Shown: positions 1-8,600, counted from the stretch's first letter. The stretch: 16,110 nt of DNA from UBA4661 sp002405405 (GCA_036847245.1 DAIUAL010000062.1:1-16110), one strand, 5' to 3'. Made by a program: numbers and translations. Notes: generated by a model from the letters alone, not told the origin.

Positions 1-2
1 GT

Positions 3-1754
3 GCATTGATGAATCGCTCGTGGGGCGATTTGCTCTACTCGATCCTGCGCGACTCCATGGAATTACGGCAGGGTAGAGTTATCGGTTTCGGCTTTCATAA
101 TATCGTTGTATGGTCGGTATATCATGGCTTGGGTTTTGGAGCTTTGTATATCGTTGGGTGGCTTTTTGTTACGCTCAATGCTGTTCTCATGTATCGCATG
201 GCACTCCTTCTTTTTAGTCGGACACAGCATTCTGCGCTCTGGGCACTCATTGCTGCAATATGGTTTGTGCTGTATCCTGCCGATACTGCTAAGGCATTGC
301 TTATTCACATCTACACCATGCACATCGGTTTGACGCTGTCGCTCTGTTCGCTTATGGCATTTCTGCGAGGGCGGCAGATAGTAGGTTTTTTCTTTGCTTT
401 TTTAACCCTCTTCACATACGAAACCTGCTTGTTAGTCCTTTGCGTTGTACCCCTCCTGCGTCAATGGCAGTTAGTTTCTTTACAAACGGGTGATTCATTG
501 CGTTCAGCTCTGCGCCGATTTTTTTCGTTGGACCTTCTCAAGCGTTTTCTTCTGCATAATGTCTTACTTGGCAGTTTTATTCTCTCATCGCTCATTGCCC
601 GTAAATTGGTTGGTGAATCGCGCGTGGAAGAACTTTCCGCCGGTTCTGCAGTCGCGAAATTGCTCATGTCCTTGGTGTTGGGTCCGATTGGTATTGCAGG
701 TGCACATTTTCATGCTCTCGGTAAAACGTTGGCAAATCCCTCAGTTTCTTGGGTTGGTTTTGTGCTTGGTAGCATCTTGGTAGGCGTTATGATGTGGCTT
801 CTTTTTGCTCGACAGATACAGGAAAGTACTTCAAGCGAGTCTGATTCCTCGACCAAGGGGGAGAATTCCACTCTCTATGGTATGGGTGTGTGCCTTGCTT
901 TCATAGGAGCAATGATTGCATACACTTTTTCTTTTACCCATTTTCCACCACTTGTGCTGATGGGCAGGGGAACAAGTGTTCATTTTGGGGCAACGATTAT
1001 CTCAGGATTGGGTGTAGCATGGTTGAGTGGCTGGCTGTGGTCAGTATTTCCTCAACGGCGCGTTGTCGTTATGTCTGTCTTTGTGGTCTTCGCCGGCTTC
1101 ATGGTTGGACATGGGCACATTATTCAACAGGATTTTTCTGTTAGTTGGAACAAACAGCAAACATTTTGGCGTGAAGTGCTGTCGTATAGCAACTCTGCCG
1201 GTAATGAAACGATTCTCTTTGTCATCGACGAAGAGCAGTCCGCCCGCAAACGGAACAATCGCTGGTCTCGTGAGGGATCATTGCTTTCCGAAATTGTTCG
1301 CAATCCTGTCGGTGCATACCAGCGATACATGGGTAATCGCAGGTATATCGAGCCACACTCATGGGCAGACACATACATTTGGGGTTTGGCGGTGGCATGG
1401 GATTCCACTCGTATTCCAAGCTCGATTCCCTTGCTGTACACCCCGCGTATCGCACGACTTCCGATTATGATTGTCGAAGATGAAACCTTCATTGAGCGAA
1501 TTGCGCTCGATTCTGCTCGCAGAGAACTCTCTTACAAGCCGGATAATCCGTATTACTTTCCGACCAAAACCGTGCGCCTTCAGGATTCGAATGTTATTGT
1601 TCTTCGTATCCATACAACAGATGGGTTTACCATGCAGAACGAACAATCGATCCGCATTGACTCTACACAACACATGCTTCGTATCCGAAAGACTCAACCT
1701 CGTGCCATTCCTACAAACCTTACTCGCGTCGGCAAACTTTTAGTAAGCGAATAA
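3..1754 (+). CDS. polytopic membrane protein, GT-C glycosyltransferase-like, 5' partial
   Basis: The reading frame is open to the left edge with no stop. The first internal candidates are TTG at 6 and ATG at 9, so the true start is probably upstream. About 582 residues are visible. The first 370 or so are strongly hydrophobic, with roughly nine to ten predicted membrane spans separated by short basic loops. The last 200 residues form a soluble, charged domain, presumably periplasmic. This layout (many spans, then a C-terminal soluble domain, and an early QGR motif just before a span) resembles GT-C type membrane glycosyltransferases. In those the acidic catalytic loop follows the first span, which would lie outside the window here, so the catalytic residues cannot be checked. 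No specific family is recognised. The gene ends in TAA and is followed at once by a strong terminator, so it is the last gene of its transcript. An O-antigen-type or other integral membrane protein is the alternative. Confidence 0.7.
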   Translation, partial: ALMNRSWGDLLYSILRDSMELRQGRVIGFGFHNIVVWSVYHGLGFGALYIVGWLFVTLNAVLMYRMALLLFSRTQHSALWALIAAIWFVLYPADTAKALLIHIYTMHIGLTLSLCSLMAFLRGRQIVGFFFAFLTLFTYETCLLVLCVVPLLRQWQLVSLQTGDSLRSALRRFFSLDLLKRFLLHNVLLGSFILSSLIARKLVGESRVEELSAGSAVAKLLMSLVLGPIGIAGAHFHALGKTLANPSVSWVGFVLGSILVGVMMWLLFARQIQESTSSESDSSTKGENSTLYGMGVCLAFIGAMIAYTFSFTHFPPLVLMGRGTSVHFGATIISGLGVAWLSGWLWSVFPQRRVVVMSVFVVFAGFMVGHGHIIQQDFSVSWNKQQTFWREVLSYSNSAGNETILFVIDEEQSARKRNNRWSREGSLLSEIVRNPVGAYQRYMGNRRYIEPHSWADTYIWGLAVAWDSTRIPSSIPLLYTPRIARLPIMIVEDETFIERIALDSARRELSYKPDNPYYFPTKTVRLQDSNVIVLRIHTTDGFTMQNEQSIRIDSTQHMLRIRKTQPRAIPTNLTRVGKLLVSE

Positions 1755-1770
1755 AAACTCACAATAATGC

Positions 1771-1812
1771 AATCGGGGAATGACATAATTGTATCATTCC
1801 CCGATTTTTTGA
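1771..1812 (+). terminator. intrinsic terminator, strong
   Basis: A perfect 13-bp stem pairs 1771-1783 with 1794-1806 around a 10-nt loop (1784-1793). The stem includes a GGGGAATGA/TCATTCCCC core and runs into a T tract at 1805-1810. It lies 17 nt after the stop of the upstream membrane protein and before the stop of the convergent lipoprotein gene. The left flank has no matching A tract, so it should work mainly for the plus strand. Confidence 0.85.
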
Positions 1813-1835
1813 TCTTTTGTCAAGATGCAATCTGA

Positions 1836-2132
1836 TTACTTTGTTACCTCGACTGTACGAGTTGAAACGGTAACAACACTTGCAACGAAACTAATTAAAC
1901 CGTCAATAAAACTTTGCTCAGTTTTGATAGTATAATTGGTAGCATTGCCAACCATCGTTTTAGTATCAACCTTATTGATAGGTACAAGACCCCACAAAAT
2001 ATACCATTGGCGTTCTTGCTGTACTTGTCCTCCTTGACCACCATTACCGACAACATGTGTATGTGTGCTACAAGCCGTAGCCATACAAGCAACAAGGCAT
2101 ATAGCAATGCCCATACGTAGTTTGCGTACCAT
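1836..2132 (-). CDS. small lipoprotein, Bor/Iss-like
   Basis: A 98-residue protein. The start is ATG at 2132 because AGGTGA, a good Shine-Dalgarno sequence, sits just upstream; an in-frame extension to 2267 lies wholly inside the preceding gene. The N-terminus MVRKLRMGIAICLVAC is a lipoprotein signal: two basic residues, a hydrophobic core, then either C16 (LVAC) or C21 (ATAC) as the lipidated cysteine. The mature part has a Gly/Gln-rich linker, then a compact domain with QWYILWGLVPIN, a KTEQSFIDGLI block and a beta-rich end. This resembles the Bor/Iss family (phage lambda Bor, a serum-resistance lipoprotein) in length and in the G-x-VD, KTE-x-x-F-(V/I)-(N/D)-GL pattern. That assignment is by eye, and the true role here is unknown. 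The start overlaps the upstream gene's stop region by translational coupling: that TGA lies inside the Shine-Dalgarno sequence. Confidence 0.75.
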   Translation of the reverse strand: MVRKLRMGIAICLVACMATACSTHTHVVGNGGQGGQVQQERQWYILWGLVPINKVDTKTMVGNATNYTIKTEQSFIDGLISFVASVVTVSTRTVEVTK

Positions 2133-2136
2133 AAAA

Positions 2137-2769
2137 TCACCTTTTAGAAGAATGGGTAAGGAAAATAAATGAGCCAATCGATGACTCAAGAGATCGTGCT
2201 GTATATTCATTGTATGCTTTTTGCGGAATAATAAAATCTTGCTGAACAAAGCTTTTTGGGGTGGCAAGATAGAGCAGGCGAAAATTGATATTCGAGGAGT
2301 CAGTGATTAAGAACTGCTCAACCATACCACCATCTTTCATAAAAGATGTTGTCTTGATTGTCGTTGAATCATACTTTTTATATAAAAACTTCTTGTACTG
2401 AGCTACTCGTCGTCGGACGCTAACAACCGAATCAGCATCATCCGATACAAAGGGGAAATTCACTTCGGAAACCATCATTATCGATCCGGTTGTTGTCGAA
2501 ACACTCATAATTACCGGTATAATTTTTACCGAATCATTCACATTGGTCGCATTAACACGTTCGATAATTGTCTTGAGTGTTGTGCTATCGACCGGGCTAT
2601 ATTCTTTGGGTGGCTGTACCGAAAACTGAACGGATGAAGTTGACCCGACTACAGGCAACGCTACCATGCTACTGTCTACTGTAAATCGCATTTGTATTGG
2701 TGCACGCGGTTCGGACGATGAATTACAAGATATTAAAGAGATAACTATAAAAGGCAAAATTATACCCAT
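2137..2769 (-). CDS. lipoprotein of unknown function
   Basis: A 210-residue protein with a signal-peptidase-II sequence, VISLISC, putting the lipid on C15 when counted from the ATG at 2769. The mature protein is soluble, Ser/Thr/Val-rich and predicted mostly beta, with a short basic helix (RRRVAQYKKFLYKKY) in the middle. I recognise no family. The ATG start gives a signal peptide with no positive charge and no ribosome site. A CTG codon in frame at 2802-2800, preceded by AAAGGAG at a 5-nt distance, would add eleven residues including two arginines and make a normal lipoprotein signal, so the true start may be 2802. The gene is followed 4 nt later by the Bor-like lipoprotein gene, so the two form an operon. 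Both products are probably anchored in a membrane facing the periplasm or cell surface. Confidence 0.75.
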   Translation of the reverse strand: MGIILPFIVISLISCNSSSEPRAPIQMRFTVDSSMVALPVVGSTSSVQFSVQPPKEYSPVDSTTLKTIIERVNATNVNDSVKIIPVIMSVSTTTGSIMMVSEVNFPFVSDDADSVVSVRRRVAQYKKFLYKKYDSTTIKTTSFMKDGGMVEQFLITDSSNINFRLLYLATPKSFVQQDFIIPQKAYNEYTARSLESSIGSFIFLTHSSKR

Positions 2770-2802
2770 TACGATATGTCGGATGCTACGTAAGAATATC
2801 AG

Positions 2803-3136
2803 ATGCGCTCCTTTTCTCTAATGTATGAGATGATTGTTTATGTCTTTTGCACTAATAGCGTCTCGGATGAGATATTCAGGGTTCACAACAAACGCTCTAG
2901 AATAACCGATGAAACAAATTAACACCGAGAGATGACAATGGATTTCGGTGCTATCTCTGGTAAATCTCTTTTGACTATCATACGAGCTAACCATACTTTG
3001 TCGCCAATACTTATGTAGCTGTCGAACAACTCCCAGAATAGGATCAACTTACTAAAAAACATCTTCCTTTCAACACTTTTTTTCTATTTTCAAATGCTCG
3101 CAAAACATCTTGTTGATCTTCTTCATTGCGTCATAT
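2803..3136. other. intergenic region between divergent lipoprotein genes
   Basis: About 330 nt without a convincing gene. On the plus strand it holds a possible sigma70-like promoter (separate entry). A pair of short, mutually exclusive inverted repeats lies near 2923-2961: CACCGA pairs with TCGGTG, and AGAGAT with ATCTCT. On the minus strand the only clear signal is AAAGGAG close to 2810, the likely ribosome site of the gene to the left. No RNA gene or repeat element is seen. Confidence 0.5.
2971..2999 (+). promoter_or_regulatory. candidate sigma70-like promoter
   Basis: TTGACT (2971-2976) and TACTTT (2994-2999) are separated by exactly 17 bp, upstream of the PEGA-like lipoprotein gene. The -10 element is only a moderate match and the leader would be about 130 nt, so chance cannot be excluded in this AT-rich stretch. 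Confidence 0.3.
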
Positions 3137-3772
3137 ATGACTTCTTTTTCACACATTCATGGCTCATTGTTGCTTCCGATAAGAATTCGACGTGTTATTC
3201 GCCATATCGCATTGCAAACAGTATTTTTTTGCCTTGGGTTTGTGATGAGCGGCTGTGCAACAATCTTCAGTCGTTCGAGCAGTACAATTTCCATCAGCGC
3301 GCTTGCGGCTGATGACAATACACGAGTACGAATCTCCAATAGAAGCACCAGCGAAGTTGTTTTTGCCGGAACAGTGCCTGTGCAAACAACATTGCCTCGC
3401 AAGAATGAATACACCATTCTTATTGAAAAAGATGGCTATGCGCCCAAAACAATTCCTTTGACACACAGAATCAACACCACAACATTTTATAATGGTGGTT
3501 TGGCATTGGGGTTTGTTCTTCTTCCTGTTTTAGGTGTCTTGGTAGATTATCTTAGTGGAACATTGTATGAGTTTGAACAAACCGAACTTGATTTCACGCT
3601 AGACCCTGCAGTAGCAAGTAGCGCGGGACAATTGCTCGGTACTCCTCGCGCTTCGAAAACTCTTCGCGCCGAAAGCGAGACTCATCTCATGCTCGAGCGT
3701 CTGCGTAAAATACAGCAATCGGCAGAACAAATTCCACAAAGAACAACTCCTCAAAAAGCACGGGAGAAATAA
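3137..3772 (+). CDS. lipoprotein with PEGA-like domain
   Basis: About 211 residues from ATG 3137. TTG at 3110, or TTG codons at 3167 and 3170, are other possible starts, and none has a clear ribosome site. A basic segment (RIRRVIRH) and a hydrophobic core lead to VMSGC, a good lipobox, so the protein is lipidated at C40. The following CATIF start and the section with PVQTTLPRK, EKDGYAP and IPL match the pattern of PEGA-type surface domains. It then has a Gly-rich hydrophobic stretch (GGLALGFVLLPVLGVLVDYLSGT), common in this lipoprotein type, and a charged, helical C-terminal tail of about 55 residues rich in Gln, Arg and Glu. PEGA domains are usually cell-wall or surface associated; the precise role is unknown. 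The stop codon is 2 nt before the ATG at 3775 of the next gene, and its last codons carry that gene's ribosome site, so the two form an operon. Confidence 0.75.
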   Translation: MTSFSHIHGSLLLPIRIRRVIRHIALQTVFFCLGFVMSGCATIFSRSSSTISISALAADDNTRVRISNRSTSEVVFAGTVPVQTTLPRKNEYTILIEKDGYAPKTIPLTHRINTTTFYNGGLALGFVLLPVLGVLVDYLSGTLYEFEQTELDFTLDPAVASSAGQLLGTPRASKTLRAESETHLMLERLRKIQQSAEQIPQRTTPQKAREK

Positions 3773-3774
3773 CC

Positions 3775-3855
3775 ATGAGTACATGCTCTCCTCATACCAC
3801 ACATCAACCCTTGGTTACTGTAACATTACGACACCCTCTTGTCCGAAGTCTATAG
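3775..3855 (+). pseudogene. broken 5' end of outer-membrane protein gene (signal peptide n-region, ends in TAG)
   Basis: ATG at 3775 lies 2 nt after the previous stop and about 7 nt after GGGAGA, so it is the expected start. The frame encodes 26 residues ending LRHPLVRSL and then hits TAG at 3853-3855. The very next codon, GTG at 3856, continues in the same frame into a hydrophobic core and an AQD cleavage site. Read through, the two pieces make one ordinary signal peptide with a basic n-region. A single base change (for example TTG to TAG) would explain the stop. Confidence 0.65.
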
Positions 3856-4608
3856 GTGCTTGCATTTCTTTTGTGCATGAGTACCACACTTTTTGCTCAA
3901 GACAGTATCACCGACAGCGTCTCCACGCATGACAGCAATCTACAGAAGCCGAGCTTTCGCCTTCTTGTTGATGGAGGACGCGTATGGACACCGATTGCTC
4001 CCGAAGACACAACCCAACTTTTTCGATTTGGTATAAGTTTGGGTGTTGCACCAAAAGGTGGTTTAGATTTTGTCAATCGGATTAGCACCGCGCAGAATCA
4101 AAGTGTTCTGCTTCCTCTCACTGCGGGATTTCAAGCAGGAATCCGGATTTCACCTCATTGGGAAGTTGATATACGAATGCCCATTGATGCTGATGGTTAT
4201 GACCCCGGTGCTACTCTGCGCTTACATGACGCCCTGATTCCCAAAAATCCTCCTAATCAGGATATTAAAGTTAAACAGAAAGGTCTTTTTGCCGGTTCGA
4301 TTATGGCTGGCTTTCGCTATTCGTCTGCGCCCTATAATCGCTCCGGTTTTATGTGGTCGTTTGGTGGCGGAGCAATGGTGGTATATCGTGGCGGCTACAC
4401 AATTGTGTCACCTACAGCCGAGATTCTTACCATGCCGGAACAAATCAAGGTACACCCGACTTTTTATTTTGTTCCGCAGTATCGGCTACGGTTTAGCAAT
4501 CACTTTAGTGCTACTATGGAATTTTTGGGAATACAATTCGTGTCCGCCGGTTCTTTGCGGCTACACTCGTTGTCTGTCTATCATTTTACGTTGTCGTATC
4601 ACTTTTGA
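3856..4608 (+). CDS. outer-membrane beta-barrel protein, signal peptide split by an upstream stop
   Basis: A 250-residue protein from GTG 3856. It starts with a hydrophobic segment (MLAFLLCMSTTLFA) and a likely signal-peptidase-I site before QDS. The rest is rich in alternating aromatic and polar beta strands, with many Gly turns, and ends in a terminal strand closing on Phe (FTLSYHF), the classical outer-membrane barrel signature recognised by the Bam complex. I cannot name the family; it is the size of an 8- to 12-stranded barrel. From GTG the signal has no positive charge. Its proper n-region is in the same frame just upstream, behind a TAG (separate entry). If not a sequence error, the protein might still be made poorly by re-initiation, because TAG and GTG abut. 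It follows the PEGA-like lipoprotein gene closely and probably shares its transcript. Confidence 0.75.
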   Translation: MLAFLLCMSTTLFAQDSITDSVSTHDSNLQKPSFRLLVDGGRVWTPIAPEDTTQLFRFGISLGVAPKGGLDFVNRISTAQNQSVLLPLTAGFQAGIRISPHWEVDIRMPIDADGYDPGATLRLHDALIPKNPPNQDIKVKQKGLFAGSIMAGFRYSSAPYNRSGFMWSFGGGAMVVYRGGYTIVSPTAEILTMPEQIKVHPTFYFVPQYRLRFSNHFSATMEFLGIQFVSAGSLRLHSLSVYHFTLSYHF

Positions 4609-4637
4609 GCGAGCATTCAAGGTTGTTTTCAATAGCT

Positions 4638-4695
4638 AAAAGAGAGTTCTTCTTTTCTCTTTTCTCTTTTCTCTTTTCTCTTCTCTCGCTCTCTC
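4638..4695. repeat. (TTTTCTC)4 tandem repeat in a polypyrimidine tract, possible terminator
   Basis: Four perfect copies of TTTTCTC occupy 4653-4680, continued by imperfect CT-rich sequence into the end of pgsA. AAAAGAGA at 4638-4645 can pair with TCTCTTTT at 4656-4663, 4663-4670 or 4670-4677. This gives a family of alternative weak hairpins followed by T-rich sequence between two convergent genes. It may act as a terminator, and copy number could vary by slippage. Confidence 0.6.
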
Positions 4696-5251
4696 ACCAC
4701 ATTTGATACGCACGTCGTGCATACAACGCAAGTGACAGTGTCATCATAGCAAGGGCAGACGTAATCGCTATGTGCATAAACCACTCCGGTAATGAAAGTA
4801 CCGCACTAATCAGCACAGCGGCAATGCACTGCACAGCAACCTTGCCCGGGTAATTTGATGGAAGCACCATATTCAGTCGTCGCGCTACGACAATGCCCGC
4901 AACAAGGATGATAATATCACGCCCTACCACGCACAACACAAACCACAAAGGCAATTTACCCATCAGCACCAATGCTACTACCGCCCCCCCTACAAAGACT
5001 TTGTCTGCAAGCGGATCAATGATTTTTCCGGCTTCGGTAATTTGATCGAGCTTTCGCGCTAACCAGCCATCAAGCAAATCAGTAATAATCGCTGTAATTC
5101 CTAGCCAAAATGCTATGAGATACTGCTCATGAATAATGACATAACATACCGGCACTGCCAGCAGCAGTCGCACAGCACTTAACCCATTAGAAAGATTGTA
5201 CGGCGATGGAGCAGTCTTTTGTTCATTGTTGGAAGAAGATGCTATATTCAT
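4694..5251 (-). CDS. pgsA: CDP-diacylglycerol--glycerol-3-phosphate 3-phosphatidyltransferase
   Basis: A 185-residue inner-membrane enzyme that makes phosphatidylglycerophosphate from CDP-diacylglycerol and glycerol 3-phosphate, the first committed step to phosphatidylglycerol and cardiolipin. The CDP-alcohol phosphotransferase signature D-x2-DG-x2-AR-x8-G-x3-D-x3-D is complete: D58, D61, G62, A65, R66, G75, D79 and D83. The family N-terminal motif appears as NLSNGLSAVRLLLAVP at 19-34. Four to six hydrophobic spans follow, and the length is normal for PgsA. The first 18 residues are polar and Ser/Asn-rich. The motif alone would also fit other CDP-alcohol phosphotransferases, but length and N-terminal motif favour PgsA. 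The gene stands alone on the minus strand, convergent with the barrel protein and divergent from the giant protease. Its ATG has no obvious Shine-Dalgarno sequence. Confidence 0.9.
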   Translation of the reverse strand: MNIASSSNNEQKTAPSPYNLSNGLSAVRLLLAVPVCYVIIHEQYLIAFWLGITAIITDLLDGWLARKLDQITEAGKIIDPLADKVFVGGAVVALVLMGKLPLWFVLCVVGRDIIILVAGIVVARRLNMVLPSNYPGKVAVQCIAAVLISAVLSLPEWFMHIAITSALAMMTLSLALYARRAYQMW

Positions 5252-5609
5252 GATAGGGCATAAATAAAAATGTACGATATCAGCGTTATTTCTTGTTGAA
5301 GTAAAATTTTTATGAGAGTAAAATTATTACCTGACATTGTTCGTGGGACTATGTTCAAATTCGATAATTTTGTAGGATTCGCATGATACTTTTTTGTGCC
5401 GGGTGGTTGCGCTTTTATTTTTCCACACCCCTTAACTTTTGATTTCGTTGGACGATACCTATGATTGCATGGTATACCTAAACTATCATGTTTCTATGGT
5501 ATTTTTCAACAATACATCTTTCGTATGTAGTTGCTCCTTGTTTGATATGACCCTATCCCTGCTTTTTCCTTTTGTTGGAAAACTGCGTCTTCTTGCGCGG
5601 GAGGGTGGG
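5252..5609. other. divergent intergenic region upstream of the giant protease
   Basis: About 358 nt, AT-rich. The protease frame is open from 5439, but that stretch reads as poorly structured sequence without a signal peptide at its start, so I treat it as leader. Candidate plus-strand promoters are TTGAAG (5296-5301)/TAAAAT (5319-5324) with a 17-bp spacer, and a Bacteroidota-like TAATTTTG at 5365-5372 lacking a TTG at the expected -33 position. No RNA gene is recognised. Confidence 0.4.
5296..5324 (+). promoter_or_regulatory. candidate sigma70-like promoter for the giant protease gene
   Basis: TTGAAG and TAAAAT are separated by 17 bp. Transcription from here would leave a long leader of about 280 nt. 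The region is AT-rich, so the match may be fortuitous. Confidence 0.3.
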
Positions 5610-5612
5610 GTG
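5599..5612 (+). promoter_or_regulatory. ribosome binding site deciding the GTG start
   Basis: GGGAGG (5599-5604) is 5 nt before GTG 5610-5612. This is the best Shine-Dalgarno sequence in the open stretch from 5439, and translation from it begins directly at a normal signal peptide. Confidence 0.65.
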
Positions 5613-8600
5613 TATCCAATCTCTTCTGTTTTGAAAAAGTATTGTCGCAGTCTTTGTTTTCATGTCTTCATTTGTGCGATCTTTTGCTTTTGTATTCCAC
5701 AGTATTTGACGGCACAATGTACGGTTACTCCGCTGACTATTGAACAGCGTCTCCAGTCTGCCGACATCATTATCGAGGGACATATCGAGCATCAATTCAC
5801 GATGCGACCGAATGATCGCGGACTGATTTACACTGTTCATATCATTGCACCAACCAAGCATTTCAAGGGTGCTATTGAACCTTCACTTGCTCGTTTTCGG
5901 CAACATTTTGCTTTGCTTGATTCTTCTGCTCGCATCGCACTTATCACGGCAGGAGGTCAGTATGGCGAAACCATTCTCAAAGTCAATCCTGAAATCAACC
6001 TCCATATTGGTGAGCGTGGATTGTTCTTACTCAAACCCGCCGGTGCATTGCTTTCTGCCGCTATCCGCGATGAAATGTCTATCAAGAAATTCTCTCCGAT
6101 TCTTTCCGGTAGAGTTTTATCTGCGCCGGATTATTCTGTTTTAGCTGAGTTACCCTTATCAGCAGCTTATGTTACCACCGAGGGCATACAATCTTTTTTA
6201 AAGTATGATGATGCTTTGCCTGTTGCAACTGATGTCTTTACACTCTACGACGATATACCTGCGTTGCATCGTTTGGTTGAACAATCAGCAGGGCAGGTGG
6301 CACGTACAGTTGCTGAGATGACATCACCTTCGGGCATTCTGTCTGATAAATCTGCCGAGATAACACAAACGGCAACAATTACCTCGTTATCGCCGACGAC
6401 AATTTCTGCTGGAACTCAGAGTTTGCTGACAATTCGCGGAACAAATTTTGGCACACAAACAGGGCAGGCGGGTGTTCAATTTCAGAGTGCAGACAATATT
6501 TCCCTTACTTATAATACTGCTCCAAATTCTGCCATTGTTTCGTGGTCGCCAACACAAATTACGGTCATAGTACCGTCTAATTCGGGTACCGGAGCTGTGC
6601 GGGTTATTTTGTCGAATGGCACAATTATTACAAGCCCTCAACCGCTCACGGTGAACTTCAATCTGCTGAACAATGTGAATGCTCAAGGTGCAGGTGTGCG
6701 TACCAATCTTGTTAATCGCAATAGCGCGGGTGGTTACACGATCCTACCTAACCAAAGTTTTCAACTCAACACCCCTGCGTACTTTGCTTTTTTGCGGGCA
6801 TTGTCAGCATGGCGTTGTACTTCGGGCGTGAATTTTCGTATTTCTACGAGTTCATCCTTAGCTTCCAACACGGTTGTCGATGGAAATAATGTCGTCAGTT
6901 TTGTGAATAGTTTCACCGACACAGGTCTCGGAACTTCTGCTTTGGGTGCAACATACAGTTACTATGGCTTTTGTGTTGTCAACAATATCAACAATGTCTT
7001 TGTTACAGAATTTGATACGGAATATATCACCGCACCTCTCAACGGCAATTTCTCTTGGGATTTTGGCACGACACCTGCGCAGAACCAATTTAATTTTTAC
7101 AGTGTTGCTCTCCATGAATTTGGTCATGCACACCAGCTAGGGCATATTCTAAACCCTTCCTCGATTATGTATCCAATCGTTGCGAATGGCACGGTTCTAC
7201 CTATTGATGCCGGTGCACGAAGCGGATCAAACGAAGTGATCAGTTCGTCAATTTTCTTCAATCAGTGTAACCAGACAAATATGCGTCAGGTACTGACATC
7301 GGATTGCGACCTGAGCGCGTTATTACAAGCTCCTTTAGCTCCTACTCTGTCCTCGCCTGCCGATAGTGCGATCAACCAACCAACCAATCCGCTTTTGCAG
7401 TGGAATGCAGCTCTTGGTGCTGTTACATACGATGTTCAGTTGGATACGACGATACAATTTACTCGTCCTCTTTCGAGCCAGACCTTGATTTCTGCAACAT
7501 CGATTCAGTTCTTTAGTCTTTTGACCAATCGTCGCTATTTTTGGCGGGTACGTGCCGTCAATACCGTAGGCGCAAGTCCTTGGTCAGTGCGGTCATTTTC
7601 GACACAAGGTCCTCAACCACCGGCAGCACCGATTTTGAATGCGCCCCTAGATGGTGCAAGCGGACAGGCACTGTCTTTAGCGTTTTCGTGGGCAATTGTT
7701 TCCAATGCCGACGCTTATGAAATTCAAATCGCTGATAATCCTAATTTCTCGCCAATCTTTGCAGGGCAGTCAGGACTAACGACAACAACATTCAATGCGT
7801 CCGGTTTGCAGGCATCAACACAATATTATTGGCGGGTTCGTGCTACAAATCAAGTCGGCATCAGCAGTTGGTCGCAGAGAATTTTTACAACACAAGGACC
7901 GCCTGCACCCAATCCCCCAATCCTTTTGTCTCCGGCAGATAATGCGGTCGATATTCCTGTGTCAGCCGTTGCGAGTTGGCTTCCGGTGCAAGGTGCTTCG
8001 ATTTATAATATCCAAATTGCCCGATCATCGGATTTTAGTTTTTTGGAATTCGACCAAATGATTTCAGGAAATACTTCGTTCCTGATGACCGATTTATCGC
8101 CAAATACAACATATTTTTGGCGAGTACGTGGCTCGAATGATATGGGCATGGGCGCATGGTCAACAGCACGACGATTTACGACGCAAGCTCCGCAGCCACC
8201 TGATGCTCCTATTTTGTCTTTCCCTGAAGATGCATCTCCACGAGAAAACATCAATGTTACACTTACATGGGTTGCCGCTCTTGGGGCAACGAGTTACGAT
8301 GTTCAAGTGTCAACGAGTGCAACATTTGCAACATCAGCAACTGTTTTCGATCTACAGCGGTATAATCCTCCTTCACCGAATGAAGTTCGTGCTCTGCCAA
8401 TTTCAGGATTGCGATACAGCACGAATTATTTTTGGCGTGTACGCTCAGTCAATGCCAATGGTGTTAGCCGTTGGGCGCAACGAGCATTTACGACTATGGC
8501 ACAACCGCCACCGGAAATACCAACGATTATCAGTCCTCCGAATGAAGCAATTAATCAGTCGATTATCAATTTGAATTTACGATGGAGTCCGGGCGCAGGG

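Noticed and set aside
2133..2267. N-terminal extension of the Bor-like lipoprotein frame up to 2267
   Set aside because: It lies entirely inside the preceding gene, would bury the lipoprotein signal, and the strong ribosome site is directly before ATG 2132.
2923..2961. Overlapping inverted repeats suggesting a riboswitch or attenuator
   Set aside because: The arms are only 6-9 bp, one with a bulge, and they lie upstream of the only candidate promoter on the plus strand, so they may not be transcribed as a leader.
5420..5430. TTTTCCACA as a DnaA box, which would fit the nearby parS
   Set aside because: A single site with one mismatch, no cluster and no DUE-like array; not enough to call an origin.
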